From Sitta carolinensis (taxonomy: Eukaryota; Chordata; Aves; Passeriformes; Sittidae): a stretch of DNA of 64,000 nucleotides. Position numbers and translations under genes: made by a program. The notes under the pieces are model-generated. The model did no database searches. It saw only the letters and a program-made list of their open reading frames with translations, and was not told the origin of the DNA. The stretch lies in NCBI GenBank assembly GCA_032173965.1, contig CM063309.1, positions 2,179,564-2,243,563 of the forward strand, read 5' to 3'. This document shows positions 31,803 through 41,899 of this stretch, piece by piece (the first letter of the stretch is position 1; the number at the start of each line of letters is the position of its first letter).

Positions 31803-32306
31803 ATGCCCGGGGTGAGCGTCCTCCTGCTGCGAGCCTGCCTGGCACTGCTGGCCTCGCCCATCTACCTGCTGGCCTTCCTGGGCATATGGGAGCCCTTCTG
31901 CAGGAAGGTCTTCTTTCCTTTCCTATTAGACAAGATCTGTGTAACTCATGACAAGAAATCGAAGAAGCACAAGCAGGAGCTGTTCCGGAACCTGCCCGAT
32001 TTCAGGGGCCCCTCGGGGCAGCTGCGGCTGCTGGAGATCGGCACCGGCGGCGGCTCCAACTTCCAGTTCTACCCGGCGGGCTGCAGAGTCACCTGCACGG
32101 ACATCAACCCCAACTTCCAGCAGAGCCTCTCCAAGAACATGAAGAAGAACCAGCACCTGCAGTACGAGCAGTTCCTGGTGGCTGCAGGGGAGGACCTGGG
32201 CCAGGTGCCCAGCGGCTCCGTGGACGCCGTGGTTTGCACGCTGGTGCTGTGCTCGGTGCGCAGCGTCAGCAGCACCCTCAGGGAAGTGCTGAGGGTGCTC
32301 AGGCCG
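31803..32306 (+). CDS. METTL7A: METTL7A exon 1
   Basis: 504 bp from the ATG (CTGGCAATGCC) to LREVLRVLRP, followed by donor GTGAGT. Holds the membrane anchor and SAM-binding core. Confidence 0.93.
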
Positions 32307-33819
32307 GTGAGTACCTGCCCAAAAACCCCTCCCTTGTTACCTCTGATATCTGCTCTAGAGGTGCCACGCCACGAGGAAAGGGGGGGAAGAAATATGCCAG
32401 TGAAAAAGGGAAGGTTTGAGGTTAAAACCTCTGAGACGAAAAAAAACAACAAAAAAATCACCACCAACAAAAAAAACCCACCACAAGTGAAAAAGAGATG
32501 GTTTGAGCTAAAAACCCAGACCAAAAAACACAAGTGAGAAAGAGTTGATTTGAGCTAAAAACCCAGACCAAAAAACACAAGTGAGAAAGAGTTGATTTGA
32601 GCTAAAAACCCAGACCAAAAAACACAAGTGAAAAGAGTTGATTTGAGCTTAAAACCCAGACCAAAAAACACAAGTGAAAATTTTGAGTTTAAAACCCAGC
32701 GCCAGGCTGGTTCCTACAATGCTCTGTATGGCTGAGTGCTGCAAAGGGTACTGGGCAGACTTAGAATCCTAAGAGCAACATTCTGCTGGCTGAAAGTACA
32801 AACTTAGCAGCAGAATTTAAAGCAGAATGTGGTGGTGTCCTTCCCCACTCACCTGATTTTCTTTGGGTGGAAAGCTCTGATCAAGGCTTAAAGCTTTGTT
32901 TTAACTGAACTGTGTGGAGCTGCTCTGCCAGCCCAGTCTAATGAAACACCTTATTCCCCTGGGGTTGCTGATGGGCTGCAGATTAAAACCCGCTGGTTTG
33001 TTGGGGTATTTTTAAAACAGACTTTCAGCCTTTAAAGTGGCATTTTCATAGAACTATGGAATGGTTTGGGTTGAGAGGAACCTTAAAGATAATTTCATTC
33101 CACTCCCTGCCCTGGGCAGGGTCACCTCCCACTGTCCCAGCTGCTCCAAGCCCCGTCCAGCCTGGCCTTGGACGTTTCCAGGGATCCAGGGGCAGCTCCA
33201 GCTTCTCTGGGCACCCTCTGCCAGGGCCTCAGCACCCTCACAGGGAGGAATTCCTTCCCAATATCTCTGCTCTCTGTGAAAAACTGATGGGTTGGAGCAG
33301 AATTTACACATTTATCTTAGTTTCCTTTGCAAAAAACACTCATGTTAGCAACTAATTGAAACAAAACCACAACAAACTATTGCTGGAGTAAGGGAGGGAT
33401 CGAACAAGTCAGTGCTTTGTGCTTTTTGAAGGGGCATTTTGGATCTCTGGACGTTTCCTTCTCTCATTAATTCCAACTAACAGAGGGGAGGGAGAAAAGA
33501 AAGGGAAAAGGGAAGGGAGGGGGTGGTGGGAGCCGCTTGGCATGACCCCCACACCAGCTGTAAGAAGACTCTGTGTTCCCAGGGAGGAGCTTTCTATTTC
33601 TTGGAGCACGTGGCCGCTGAGCATTCCAGCTGGAGGTATTTTTGGCAGCAGGTCTGTTACCCGACTTGGAAACTCGTCTTTGCTGGATGCTGCCTCACGA
33701 GAGAGCTGTGGAAGAATCTGGAAGAGGCCAAATTCTCGGAGCTGAAGATACAACACATCAGCTTGGCGATGCCCTGGATGCCCATCGAGCCACACATCGT
33801 GGGGTACGGGGTGAAGTAA
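31803..33819 (+). CDS. METTL7A: Methyltransferase-like 7A / thiol S-methyltransferase TMT1A
   Basis: SAM-dependent methyltransferase of the ER and lipid-droplet membrane; the mammalian protein methylates alkyl thiols. Two exons (31803-32306 and 33583-33819) join in phase 0 to give 246 residues, against 244 in human as I recall. The N-terminus (MPGVSVLLLRACLALLASPI and on to residue ~45) is a hydrophobic membrane anchor. SAM motif I is LLEIGTGGGSN at about 76-86, with a CTDINPNF acidic loop at ~98-105 and CTLVLCSV at ~145-152. The C-terminal exon carries GGAFYFLEHVAAE and ends GYGVK, matching METTL7A rather than class-I methyltransferases at large. METTL7B is the alternative, but synteny with TMPRSS12 and ATF1 favours 7A. 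No frame damage. Confidence 0.92.
32395..32695. repeat. 47-bp minisatellite in the METTL7A intron
   Basis: Five or so copies, the last ones exact at 47 bp, containing GAGAAAGAGTTGATTTGAGC and AAAAACCCAGACCAAAAAAC. Begins about 90 bp after the exon 1 donor. Each unit carries CAAGTGAGAAAG, a splice-donor-like match. Confidence 0.9.
33050..33275 (-). mobile_element. CR1 3' fragment
   Basis: Reverse CR1: ATGGAATGGTTTGGGTTGAG, AGCCCCGTCCAGCCTGGCCT, AGCTTCTCTGGGCACCCTCT and GAGGAATTCCTTCCCAATAT. In the METTL7A intron. Confidence 0.9.
33583..33819 (+). CDS. METTL7A: METTL7A exon 2
   Basis: Acceptor TTCCCAG, then GGAFYFLEHVAAEHSSWRYF and on to the TAA at 33817-33819. 78 codons plus stop. Confidence 0.93.
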   Translation, partial: GGAFYFLEHVAAEHSSWRYFWQQVCYPTWKLVFAGCCLTRELWKNLEEAKFSELKIQHISLAMPWMPIEPHIVGYGVK

Positions 33820-34286
33820 CCCCTGCCCTGTGCCCTGTCCCCCGAAATTCCTCATCAGTACACCCAGCACGGGCTCCTCCACACGTGCCCGTATCAGTAA
33901 CACAGTTTTTAAGGACTTAAATCCAAACCCGAATTGTCAGGTGAGAAGAGAGGGTCAGTTTTCTGAGTGTCTCTGAACCACACAGTCAACAAAGTTGGAA
34001 AAGCCCTTTCAGATCAGAGTCCAAGGGTTAACTCAGCACCAGCACCACGTTCACCATTAAACCAGGTCCACAAGTGCCACATCCACACATTTTTTTAAGA
34101 CTTCCAGGGATGGTGATGCCACCATTGTCCTGGACAGCCTTTGCCAGCCCTTTCTGTGAGGAAATCTTTCCTCTAGCTAATGAAACCTCCCCTGGTATAA
34201 GTCCTGGCACTGCTGACCCTGCCTTGCTAGAGCCCAGTGCAGCCAGGGACAGCCCAGGACAACAAAAACCAGCCCAGGAAGCAGAA

Positions 34287-34292
34287 AATAAA
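34287..34292 (+). terminator. METTL7A: METTL7A poly(A) signal
   Basis: AATAAA 468 bp after the METTL7A stop, in GAAAATAAATG. The first canonical hexamer downstream. Confidence 0.65.
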
Positions 34293-34474
34293 TGTATTGA
34301 TGGAAGGGGACTGCTGTCTGTGCCTGGTTAGCTCCGGGACAGGGATCCTTCAGGTGCTCCCCAGCTGGCAATGGCACTGGGGCTCCCTCACAGCTCTTCC
34401 ACCTGATGGAACCTGAACCCCAAACCTGACCCTTGGCCCAGGTGAGGGTGAGACCCCAACCCATGGCTGAAAAC

Positions 34475-36115
34475 CTTGACTATTGTCAGAGGTGAGCACG
34501 AGACCCCTGACCCTCTGCCCAGCTGAGGGTGGGACCCCTGAACCTTCGCCCAGGTGAGGGCAAACCCCTTGACCCTTTGCCTGGGTGAGATCCTTGGCCC
34601 AGGTGAAGTTGAGCCCCTTCCCCTCTGCCCGGATGAGGGCAAACCCCTGCCTGGGTGAGGGCCCCTGTGAGTCCCTTGACCCCTCACCTGGGTGAGGGCC
34701 CCTGTGAGACCCCTGCCCCTCTGCCCAGGTGAGGGCGAGCCCCTTGACCTCTCACTTTTGAGGGTGAGCCCCTGCCCCTCTGCCCAGGTGAGGGTGAATC
34801 CCTTGACCCCTCTGCCTGGGTGAGGGTGAGCCCCCTGACCCCTCACTCGTGTGAGGGCCTGGTGAGCCCCCGACCCCTCATCACCTGTGTGAGGGCCCCA
34901 GTGAGACCTCTGCCCCTGTGAGGGTGAGCCCCCTGACCCCTCATCACCTGTGTGAGGGCCTGGTGAGCCCCCTGACCCCTCATCACCTGTGTGAGGGCCT
35001 GGTGAGCCCCCTGCCCCTCTGCCCGTGTGAGGGCCTGGTGAGCCCCCTGACCCCTCGCCACCCATGTGAGGGCCCCTATGACCCCCTTGCCCCCTCACCT
35101 CTGTGAGGGCCCCTGTGACCTCCCTGCCCCTCTGCAGGCCCGGTGAGCCCCCTGACCCCTCACCTGTGTGAGGGTCCCTGTGAGCCCCCTGCCCCTCACC
35201 AGGGTGAGGGCCCCTGTGAGCCCCTTGTCCCCTCACCCATGAGGGCCCCGGTGACCCTCTTCCCCCGTGAGGATGAGCCCCTTGCCCCTCACCTGTGTGA
35301 GGGTCCCTGTGAGCCCCTTGCCCCTCACCCGTGTGAGGGCCCGGTGACCCCCTTGCCCCCTCACCCATGAGGGCCCCGGTGACCCTCTGCCCCTCTGCCC
35401 CGTGAGGGTGAGCCCCCTGACCCCTCACCTGTGTGAGGGCCCCTGTGAGCCCCCTGCCCCCTCACCCATGAGGGCCCGGTGACCCTCTGCCCCCGTGAGG
35501 GTGAGCCCCCTGACCCCTCACCTGTGTGAGGGCTCGGTGACCCTCTGCCCCTCTTCCCCTGTGAGGGTGAGCCCCCTGACCCCTCACCTGTGTGAGGGCC
35601 CCTGTGAGCCCCCTGCCCCCTCACCCATGAGGGCCCGGTGACCCTCTGCCCCCGTGAGGGTGAGCCCCCTGACCCCTCACCCATGAGGGCCCGGTGACCC
35701 TCTGCCCCCGTGAGGGTGAGCCCCCTGACCCCTCACCTGTGTGAGGGCCCCTGTGAGCCCCCTGCCCCCTCACCCATGAGGGCCCGGTGACCCTCTGCCC
35801 CCGTGAGGGTGAGCCCCCTGACCCCTCACCTGTGTGAGGGCCCCTGTGAGCCCCCTGTCCCCTCACCCATGAGGGCCCCGGTGACCCCCCTGCTCCCGTG
35901 AGGGTGAGCCCCCTGACCCCTCACCTGTGTGAGGGCTCGGTGACCCTCTGCCCCTGTGAGGGTGAGCCCCCTGACCCCTCACCTGTGTGAGGGCTCGGTG
36001 ACCCTCTGCCCCCGTGAGGGTGAGCCCCCTGACCCCTCACCTGTGTGAGGGCCCCTGTGAGCCCCCTGTCCCCTCACCCATGAGGGCCCCGGTGACCCCC
36101 CTGCTCCCGTGAGGG
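34475..36115. repeat. 31-bp minisatellite with 93-bp higher-order unit
   Basis: GC-rich array of TGAGGGTGAGCCCCCTGACC, CCTCACCTGTGTGAGGGCCC and CTCACCCATGAGGGCCCGGT modules. Toward the right the three modules form regular 93-bp repeats (translations cycle every 31 residues). It fills nearly the whole gap between METTL7A and TMPRSS12 and stops about 140 bp before the TMPRSS12 start codon. Confidence 0.93.
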
Positions 36116-36119
36116 CTCC

Positions 36120-36420
36120 CTGACCGCGCCCGCCGAGGGCAGGGCCGCCGCTCCCGCCGCTCACCGGCTCCGTGTCCGCGCTCCCGCCGCCCCAACGGCC
36201 GGGCCGTTGTCCGCGGGCTGCCCTCAGCCCCGCAGCCATCTTCGGCGGCGGCCGGCCATGCAGCGGGCGCGGCCCGCGCTGCTGCTGCTGCCGCTGCTGC
36301 CGCTGCTCGCGGGGCTCCTGCCCGCCGGGGCGGCCCCCAGGGACCCCATGGACGGTACCGGGACCCAGCGGGACCCAGCGGGGCGGAGGGGTCGGGGAAA
36401 GGGGAAGCGAGCAGGGAAAA
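36120..36420 (+). promoter_or_regulatory. TMPRSS12: CpG-rich block around the TMPRSS12 start
   Basis: High CpG density (CCGCGCCCGCCGAGGGC, TTCGGCGGCGGCCGGCC) over the presumed 5'UTR and exon 1. The promoter call is by position; no TATA box seen. Confidence 0.5.
36258..36354 (+). CDS. TMPRSS12: TMPRSS12 exon 1 (signal peptide)
   Basis: ATG at 36258 in GGCCATGC. 32 codons plus one base: basic start MQRAR, Leu-rich core, Ala-rich end [10 protein letters not shown], then donor GTACCG. The upstream in-frame ATG at 36207 would add an Arg/His-rich stretch before the signal peptide and is less likely. Confidence 0.75.
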
Positions 36421-39400
36421 GGCTGAGCGGAGTGAGGGGATGTGTGTGTGGGGGGGGGAAAACCTCTGGTTTACACAGAAAGCTGGTGAATTCCTAAAGC
36501 AGCAGCGACTGAGCGCGCTCAACCGCAAGTTTGTACACGGGAAATACACCTTAGGCAGAGATATACGGCGTATTTCACGTGGGCTGAGAAAGTGCCGGGC
36601 TCCCCAGACGGCGGGATGTGTGAGGCAGCGAGTCCTGCAGTGCACGGATCCTGGGATGGTTTTGGCTGGAAGGGGGGACCTTAAAAGCCCATCCAGTGGC
36701 ACGTTGGTGACCTTGGACAGGGTCACCTTCCCCTGTCCCAGCTGGCTCCAAGCCCTGTCCACCCTGGCCTTGGGCACTGCCAGGGATCCGGGGGCACCCT
36801 GTGCCAGGGCCTACCCACCCTCACACAGAGGAATTTCTTCCCAATATCCTATCTAACCCTGCCCCCTGGCAGTTTAAAGCCATCGTCCCTTGTTCTGGCA
36901 TTTACTCCAGGCCTGTTTAAATGGTCTCCCTCGATCATTCCTACAGCTCCTTCAGGCACTGCAAGGCCACAGTTAAGCCTCCAGGCTGAACAATCCCAAT
37001 TCTCCCAGCAGATCTGCTCCAGCCCTCTAAACAACTCGGTGGCCTCATCTCTAACAGGTCCATGTCCTTCCCATGCTGTGGTGATGCTGGAAATTTAAAA
37101 ATCCAAGACCGAACCAAATTTCAAAAAACCACAAAAAAACCCACCAGCAGCAAAAAAGACCCCCAACCACCCACCCACCCAAAACCTCTGAGACAACAGA
37201 AAAAAAACTCTCTCACCGATAACCCCAGACGCTGCCCCAAAAGCCAAGCTTTGCCCTGCAGGTGCTGCAAGGAGCCCGTTGTGTTTTGCAGAGTGTCAGC
37301 AGCAGCTGGCCCGCAGCGTGGCCTCCTGGATCGTGGGGGGCCACGAGGCCCCGGAGGGCGCGTGGCCCTGGGTGGTGAGCCTGCAGGCGCTGCGCGGCGG
37401 CGTGCGCTTCACACACCTGTGCGGCGGCGTGCTGCTGGGCCGCAGGGCCGTGCTCACCGCCGGCCACTGCGTCGACGGCCGCACGTACGTACTGGGGCTG
37501 AGCCCGGGCACCACGGCTGAAACCCTGGGCACCATGGCCAAACACCCTGGGTACTACAGCTGAATCCCTTGGGCACCATGGCCAAACACCCTGGGTACTA
37601 CAGCTGAAAGCCCTGGGCACCACGGCTGAAACCCTTGGGTACCATGGCCAAACACCCTGGGTACTACAGCTGAAAGCCCTGGGCACCATGGCCAAACACC
37701 CTGGGTACTACAGCTGAATCCCTTGGGCACCATGGCCAAACACCCTGGGTACTACAGCTGAAAGCCCTGGGCACCACGGCTGAAACCCTTGGGTACCATG
37801 GCCAAACACCCTGGGTACTACAGCTGAAAGCCCTGGGCACCATGGCCAAACACCCTGGGTACTACAGCTGAAAGCCCTGGGCACCATGGCCAAACACCCT
37901 GGGTACTACAGCTGAATCTCTTGGGCACCATGGCCAAACACCCTGGGTACTACAGCCCAATCCCTTGGGCACCATGGCCAAACACCCTGGGTACTACAGC
38001 TGAAAGCCCTGGGCACCACGGCTGAAACCCTTGGGTACCATGGCCAAACACCCTGGGTACTACAGCTGAAAGCCCTGGGCACCATGGCCAAACACCCTGG
38101 GTACTACAGCTGAAAGCCCTGGGCACCATGGCCAAACACCCTGGGTACTACAGCTGAATCTCTTGGGCACCATGGCCAAACACCCTGGGTACTACAGCCC
38201 AATCCCTTGGGCACCATGGCCAAACACCCTGGGTACTACAGCTGAAAGCCCTGGGCACCATGGCCAAACACCCTGGGTACTACAGCTGAATCCCTTGGGT
38301 ACCATGGCCAAACACCCTGGGTACTACAGCTGAAACCCCTGGGTACCACGGCCAAATCCCCTGGGTACTACAGCTGAATCCCTTGGGTACCATGGCCAAA
38401 CACCCTGGGTACTACAGCTGAAAGCCCTGTGTATTACATCTGAAACCTCTGGGCACCACGGCTGAAACCCTTGGCTACTACAGCCCAATCCCTGGGCACC
38501 ACAGCTGAAATCCCTGGGCACCATGGCTGAAACCCTTGGCTACTACAGCCCAATGCCCTGGGCACCACAGCTGAAATCCCTGGGCACCATGGCTAAAACC
38601 CCTGGGCACCATGGCTGAAATCTCTTGGGTACTACAGCCCAATCCCCTGGGCATCATGGCCAAACCCCCTGGGTGGGGAGAAGGAGACCAAAGGCGCCTG
38701 AATTATGTCCCAAGGTGGCCAAAGGAGCAGAGTTTGTGCTGTGGAAGGTGTCCCATGGCAGGGGTGGGATAAGCTGAGCTTTAAGGTGCCTCCAATCCAA
38801 CCCCCTCCTGGATTCCACAATTCTATGAAAAGGAACTTAATTAAACCACCGTTAAACCCATGTGAATTCTCTCGTAGGGACCCCTGTTCCTGGCGAGCCG
38901 TCCTGGGCGTGCACAACCTCCAAAAGCACAGCCTGTCCACAGCAAGGAGGAGGATCAGGAGGATCATTGTGCACTCGGAGTTCAAGAGGGAAACCTTTGA
39001 GAATGACGTGGCTCTGTTTGAGCTGAAGTCGGCGGTGCGGTGCGTACAGCCTCTACATCCAGCCCTCTGCCTGCCCCCAGCTGCCCTGGTCCAGCCCTGA
39101 GAACAGCTCTGACTGCTACATCACGCTGGGGACCCACAGCTGAGAAGGGGGCTCTGGGCACTGCTGGGGGCACCCTCACCCACCACACGAGGGGCTCTGG
39201 GCACTGCTGGGGGCACCCTCACCCACACACGAGGGGCTCTGGGCACTGCTGGGGGCACCCTCACCCTCACATGAGGGGCTCTGGGCACTGCTGGGGCACC
39301 CTCACCCACACACGAGGGGCTCTGGGCACTGCTGGGGCACCCTCACCCACACATGACGGGGTACTGGGCTCTGGGCACTGCTGGCACATCCTCCACCCTC

Positions 39401-41270
39401 ACACAAAAGGGTACTGGGCTCTGGGCACATCCTCACCCAAGGGGGTACCATCCACTCCAGCTCCCCACATTGATAAACTCACTCTGCACTTGGATCTTAG
39501 AGCAGACATTTTGAGCAAGGCAGGTGTACTATCACTGATAGCTCTGAGGAAGAATTGCAAAATCTACATCAACCCCAAGTCTTCAAACCTTTAACCCATT
39601 GGGAACAGGCAGGGTTTGTGTCACATCCATGTCTTGACATGTCTGGGAACACACCTAGGCTGGCGAAACAAACAAACACAGCAAAACTGCTACACACCCC
39701 AGCAGATTTCACCTTTCTACATTCTGTCTCCACTCAAGGTAAAGCCTCATCTGTGCTAAAAGAAGCCCAGGTGGGAATCCTGCCTCCCAGCCTGTGCAAC
39801 AGCTCTGAAGGGTACGCGGGGCTCATGAACAGCAAAGCGCTCTGCGCCGGCGCCTGGGCTGGAGGCACTGACACCTGCCAGGTGAGAAGGGAGCTGCTGC
39901 CACACCTGCCTCGGTGCAACTCCCAAGCCAGAGGCTCAGCAGCATCGTGATCTGTAGCATAATGAATTAAAAGAGCAGAAATGCTAACTGGAAAACATGT
40001 CAAACGCAAAGGAAGTGTCATAAAAGGGTGGGACGGTGATGGCAAAGCAAAAACACACACGAGGGATTTGGTGATGCTGGAAAGGTGACAGGAATCTGAG
40101 GGGAAAGGATGAAGGATGCAACTTATTTATGCTTCAAAGGTGTCAGTAAATTATATATGAGACAAAATATTGTACTGTGCAGTGTGTATGAAGCACAGGT
40201 ATGTCTCACCTGTTCTATGCTGGAGCAGCACTGGACTCAGACAAGGCCCAGGGAAGTGGCTCAGGGAGAGGGCTCTAGGAAGTGGCTCAGGGATGAGGCA
40301 TGGGTTTTGTTTAAATTCTGAGCCATCACCACCTCCTTCTCAGAAAAGCCAGTTCGCAGGTCCAAAGCACTGGCAGAAGCTGCAGCACCAGCTGGGACAC
40401 GGAGACATTTCCAATTAAACCCCATAATGTATCCTAAGTGCTTTGTCTGATACACTTCCTGCTTCTCTCAGCAGTTTTCCCCGAGCAGGTGACACAGCCA
40501 AGACACAGGGTTTGTGTTCCTTACTGTGTCTCTTGGAGCTCCCACACCATGTGGACAAATCCCCAGTTCAGTGAGGAGTGAAGGTTTAGGCATGAGAAGG
40601 TACAGAGAGAAAACAACAGAAGCCGAGTGAAAAGGTGCTGATCAGGCCTGGGGCTCTGGGTGACAGAATCAGGAGGAATTTCTTCATGGAAAGGGTGCTC
40701 AGGCATTGGAAGGGACTGCTGGTGGAGTCCCCATTCCCAGAGGTGTCCAAGGAACAAGTGAAGGTGGCACTCAGCACTCTGGGCTGGGTGACAGGGTGGG
40801 GATCAGGCACAGGTTGATGACCTTGGAGAGCCTTGGAGATGCTGATTGTGTCTTTCAGCAACCCCAGATTTACCTTGAGTTACCCACCTGCTACTGCCCA
40901 CTCACTACTCTCATTGTGACTGTCCTGTTATAACCGAGCTGCTAAAATCTCAAAAACAGCCTGATTACTGCTTCCTGCAAGGAAACCCTGACCTGCTCCT
41001 GCTGCTTTTTGTGGTGTTCCTCTGCAGGGCGACAGCGGGGGCCCCTTGGTGTGTTACCACCCTGACACTGACAAGTTCTACCTCATCGGCATCGCCAGTT
41101 TCGGGGTGGGCTGTGGCCGCCCCAGATACCCCGGGATCTACGTGCGCCTGTCCCAGTACAGGAATTGGATAAAAGCAAAACTTCTGCTGACTAACAAGGC
41201 TCAGCACCCCGTGAGCACCACCCTCACCATCCTCACTGTGCTACACACGGTGCTGGCACTGATTTTGTAG
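36258..41270 (+). CDS. TMPRSS12: Transmembrane serine protease 12, possibly degenerate
   Basis: S1-family trypsin-like protease; in mammals TMPRSS12 is a germ-cell membrane protease needed for sperm function. Five exons: 36258-36354 (signal peptide [20 protein letters not shown]), 37292-37484 (catalytic His in LTAGHC), 38878 to about 39142 (catalytic Asp in ENDVALFEL), 39739-39881, and 41028-41270 (catalytic Ser in QGDSGGP). The Asp in GGTDTCQGDSGGP six residues before the Ser predicts trypsin-like specificity. A hydrophobic C-terminus ([16 protein letters not shown] then stop) fits a membrane or GPI anchor. Oddities: the residue before IVGG is Trp, not the Arg needed for zymogen cleavage, and exon 3 shifts frame several times after LKSAVR, with a stop at 39098-39100 and no clear donor. 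It may be a decaying gene or poor sequence. Confidence 0.82.
36645..37065 (-). mobile_element. CR1 3' fragment, ~420 bp
   Basis: Reverse CR1 in TMPRSS12 intron 1: GGGATGGTTTTGGCTGGAAG, CAAGCCCTGTCCACCCTGGC, GAGGAATTTCTTCCCAATAT, GGCAGTTTAAAGCCATCGTC and CAGGCTGAACAATCCCAATT, extending further 5' in the element than most copies here. Confidence 0.9.
37292..37484 (+). CDS. TMPRSS12: TMPRSS12 exon 2 (activation site and catalytic His)
   Basis: Acceptor TTTTGCAG, donor GTACGT. Encodes [36 protein letters not shown] and VLTAGHC. The residue at 37327-37329 before IVGG is Trp. A 22-bp array begins about 15 bp beyond the donor. Confidence 0.88.
37495..38670. repeat. 22-bp minisatellite with 44-bp dimer structure, abutting TMPRSS12 exon 2
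   Basis: About 53 units alternating GGGCACCATGGCCAAACACC(CT) and GGGTACTACAGCTGAAAGCC(CT). Longer blocks of several dimers are themselves duplicated (for example 37600-37920 versus 37970-38180). Confidence 0.95.
38690..38830 (+). mobile_element. CR1 3' end
   Basis: GTGGAAGGTGTCCCATGGCA, then GGGATAAGCTGAGCTTTAAG and the end ATTCCACAATTCTATG, just before TMPRSS12 exon 3. Confidence 0.8.
38878..39142 (+). CDS. TMPRSS12: TMPRSS12 exon 3 (catalytic Asp), frame-disrupted
   Basis: Acceptor CTCGTAG. The phase joins exon 2 to give [16 protein letters not shown]. In-frame to [15 protein letters not shown], then recognisable protease motifs appear in alternating frames: [22 protein letters not shown]. 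These correspond to the conserved IQPICLP and CxISGWG regions. There is no GT donor before the sequence runs into a 42-bp array at 39143; the right edge is approximate. Confidence 0.75.
39143..39440. repeat. 42-bp minisatellite at the end of TMPRSS12 exon 3
   Basis: Six to seven units with GGGGCTCTGGGCACTGCTGG and GGGCACCCTCACCCACACAC. Translations show a 14-residue cycle. The expected 5' splice site of exon 3 should lie at or in its first unit. Confidence 0.92.
39739..39881 (+). CDS. TMPRSS12: TMPRSS12 exon 4
   Basis: Acceptor CACTCAAG, donor GTGAGA. Encodes [20 protein letters not shown] and [15 protein letters not shown]. Intact, 143 bp. Confidence 0.88.
40630..40835 (+). mobile_element. 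CR1 fragment
   Basis: TGATCAGGCCTGGGGCTCTG, AGGAGGAATTTCTTCATGGA, AGGGTGCTCAGGCATTGGAA and GGGACTGCTGGTGGAGTCCC, a CR1 3' region in TMPRSS12 intron 4. Confidence 0.8.
41028..41270 (+). CDS. TMPRSS12: TMPRSS12 exon 5 (catalytic Ser, C-terminal anchor)
   Basis: Acceptor CCTCTGCAG, then [35 protein letters not shown], a hydrophobic tail and the stop TAG at 41268-41270. Intact. Confidence 0.9.
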   Translation, partial: GDSGGPLVCYHPDTDKFYLIGIASFGVGCGRPRYPGIYVRLSQYRNWIKAKLLLTNKAQHPVSTTLTILTVLHTVLALIL

Positions 41271-41364
41271 AGGGGTAAAACCACCGTGTGATCCTCGTGG
41301 GGGTTTGTCCTGCCTGAAAAAAACTTGGGGGGAAAAAAACCCCCCCAGCTCCCACCTGACTGAC

Positions 41365-41370
41365 AATAAA
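41365..41370 (+). terminator. TMPRSS12: TMPRSS12 poly(A) signal
   Basis: AATAAA in GACAATAAAACC, 95 bp after the stop codon. Confidence 0.7.
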
Positions 41371-41899
41371 ACCAAAGGATGTGCACTTACTTTTTTAGGA
41401 GTCATGTTTGCCATTGTATTTTTTGTTTCCTGCCTCTGATATCCACACTGACAGGAGAGGAAACAGTAACAGCCTCGGCACTAATAAGGAAAATCGAATA
41501 TCGAAACGTTATCCACTGGAATAATTCTATTTCCCCCAATTTCTGTGCTCTCCCGGCCATCAGAGGGTTAAACACACTCAGTGTGGGGATGGCAGATGCT
41601 CCCTCTACCGGGTAAAAACCAGCAGAGCACACTAATTAACCATTTAATTAACCAAACCTTAATGGGGCTCAGCTTATTGGAAACTAAGAAGGAAAAAAAA
41701 AACCCTGCAGGTATAAAAAAAGCTGCTCTGCACTCGTGGTTTTCAGCACTGGCAGGTGTAGACAAGTGCCATTGCCTCCACTAAAATTGACTTATTTATT
41801 CCTGGCTGTCATATGACCCGATCCCACACAGGTATTCACACCTGGTCACCACCACTGTAGCTCTAATTTCATTAAAAATAAATAGGGACCATCAGAATT

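Noticed and set aside
31803..33819. METTL7B instead of METTL7A
   Set aside because: The proteins are similar, but the GYGVK C-terminus and the neighbours TMPRSS12 and ATF1 fit METTL7A; METTL7B sits elsewhere in human.
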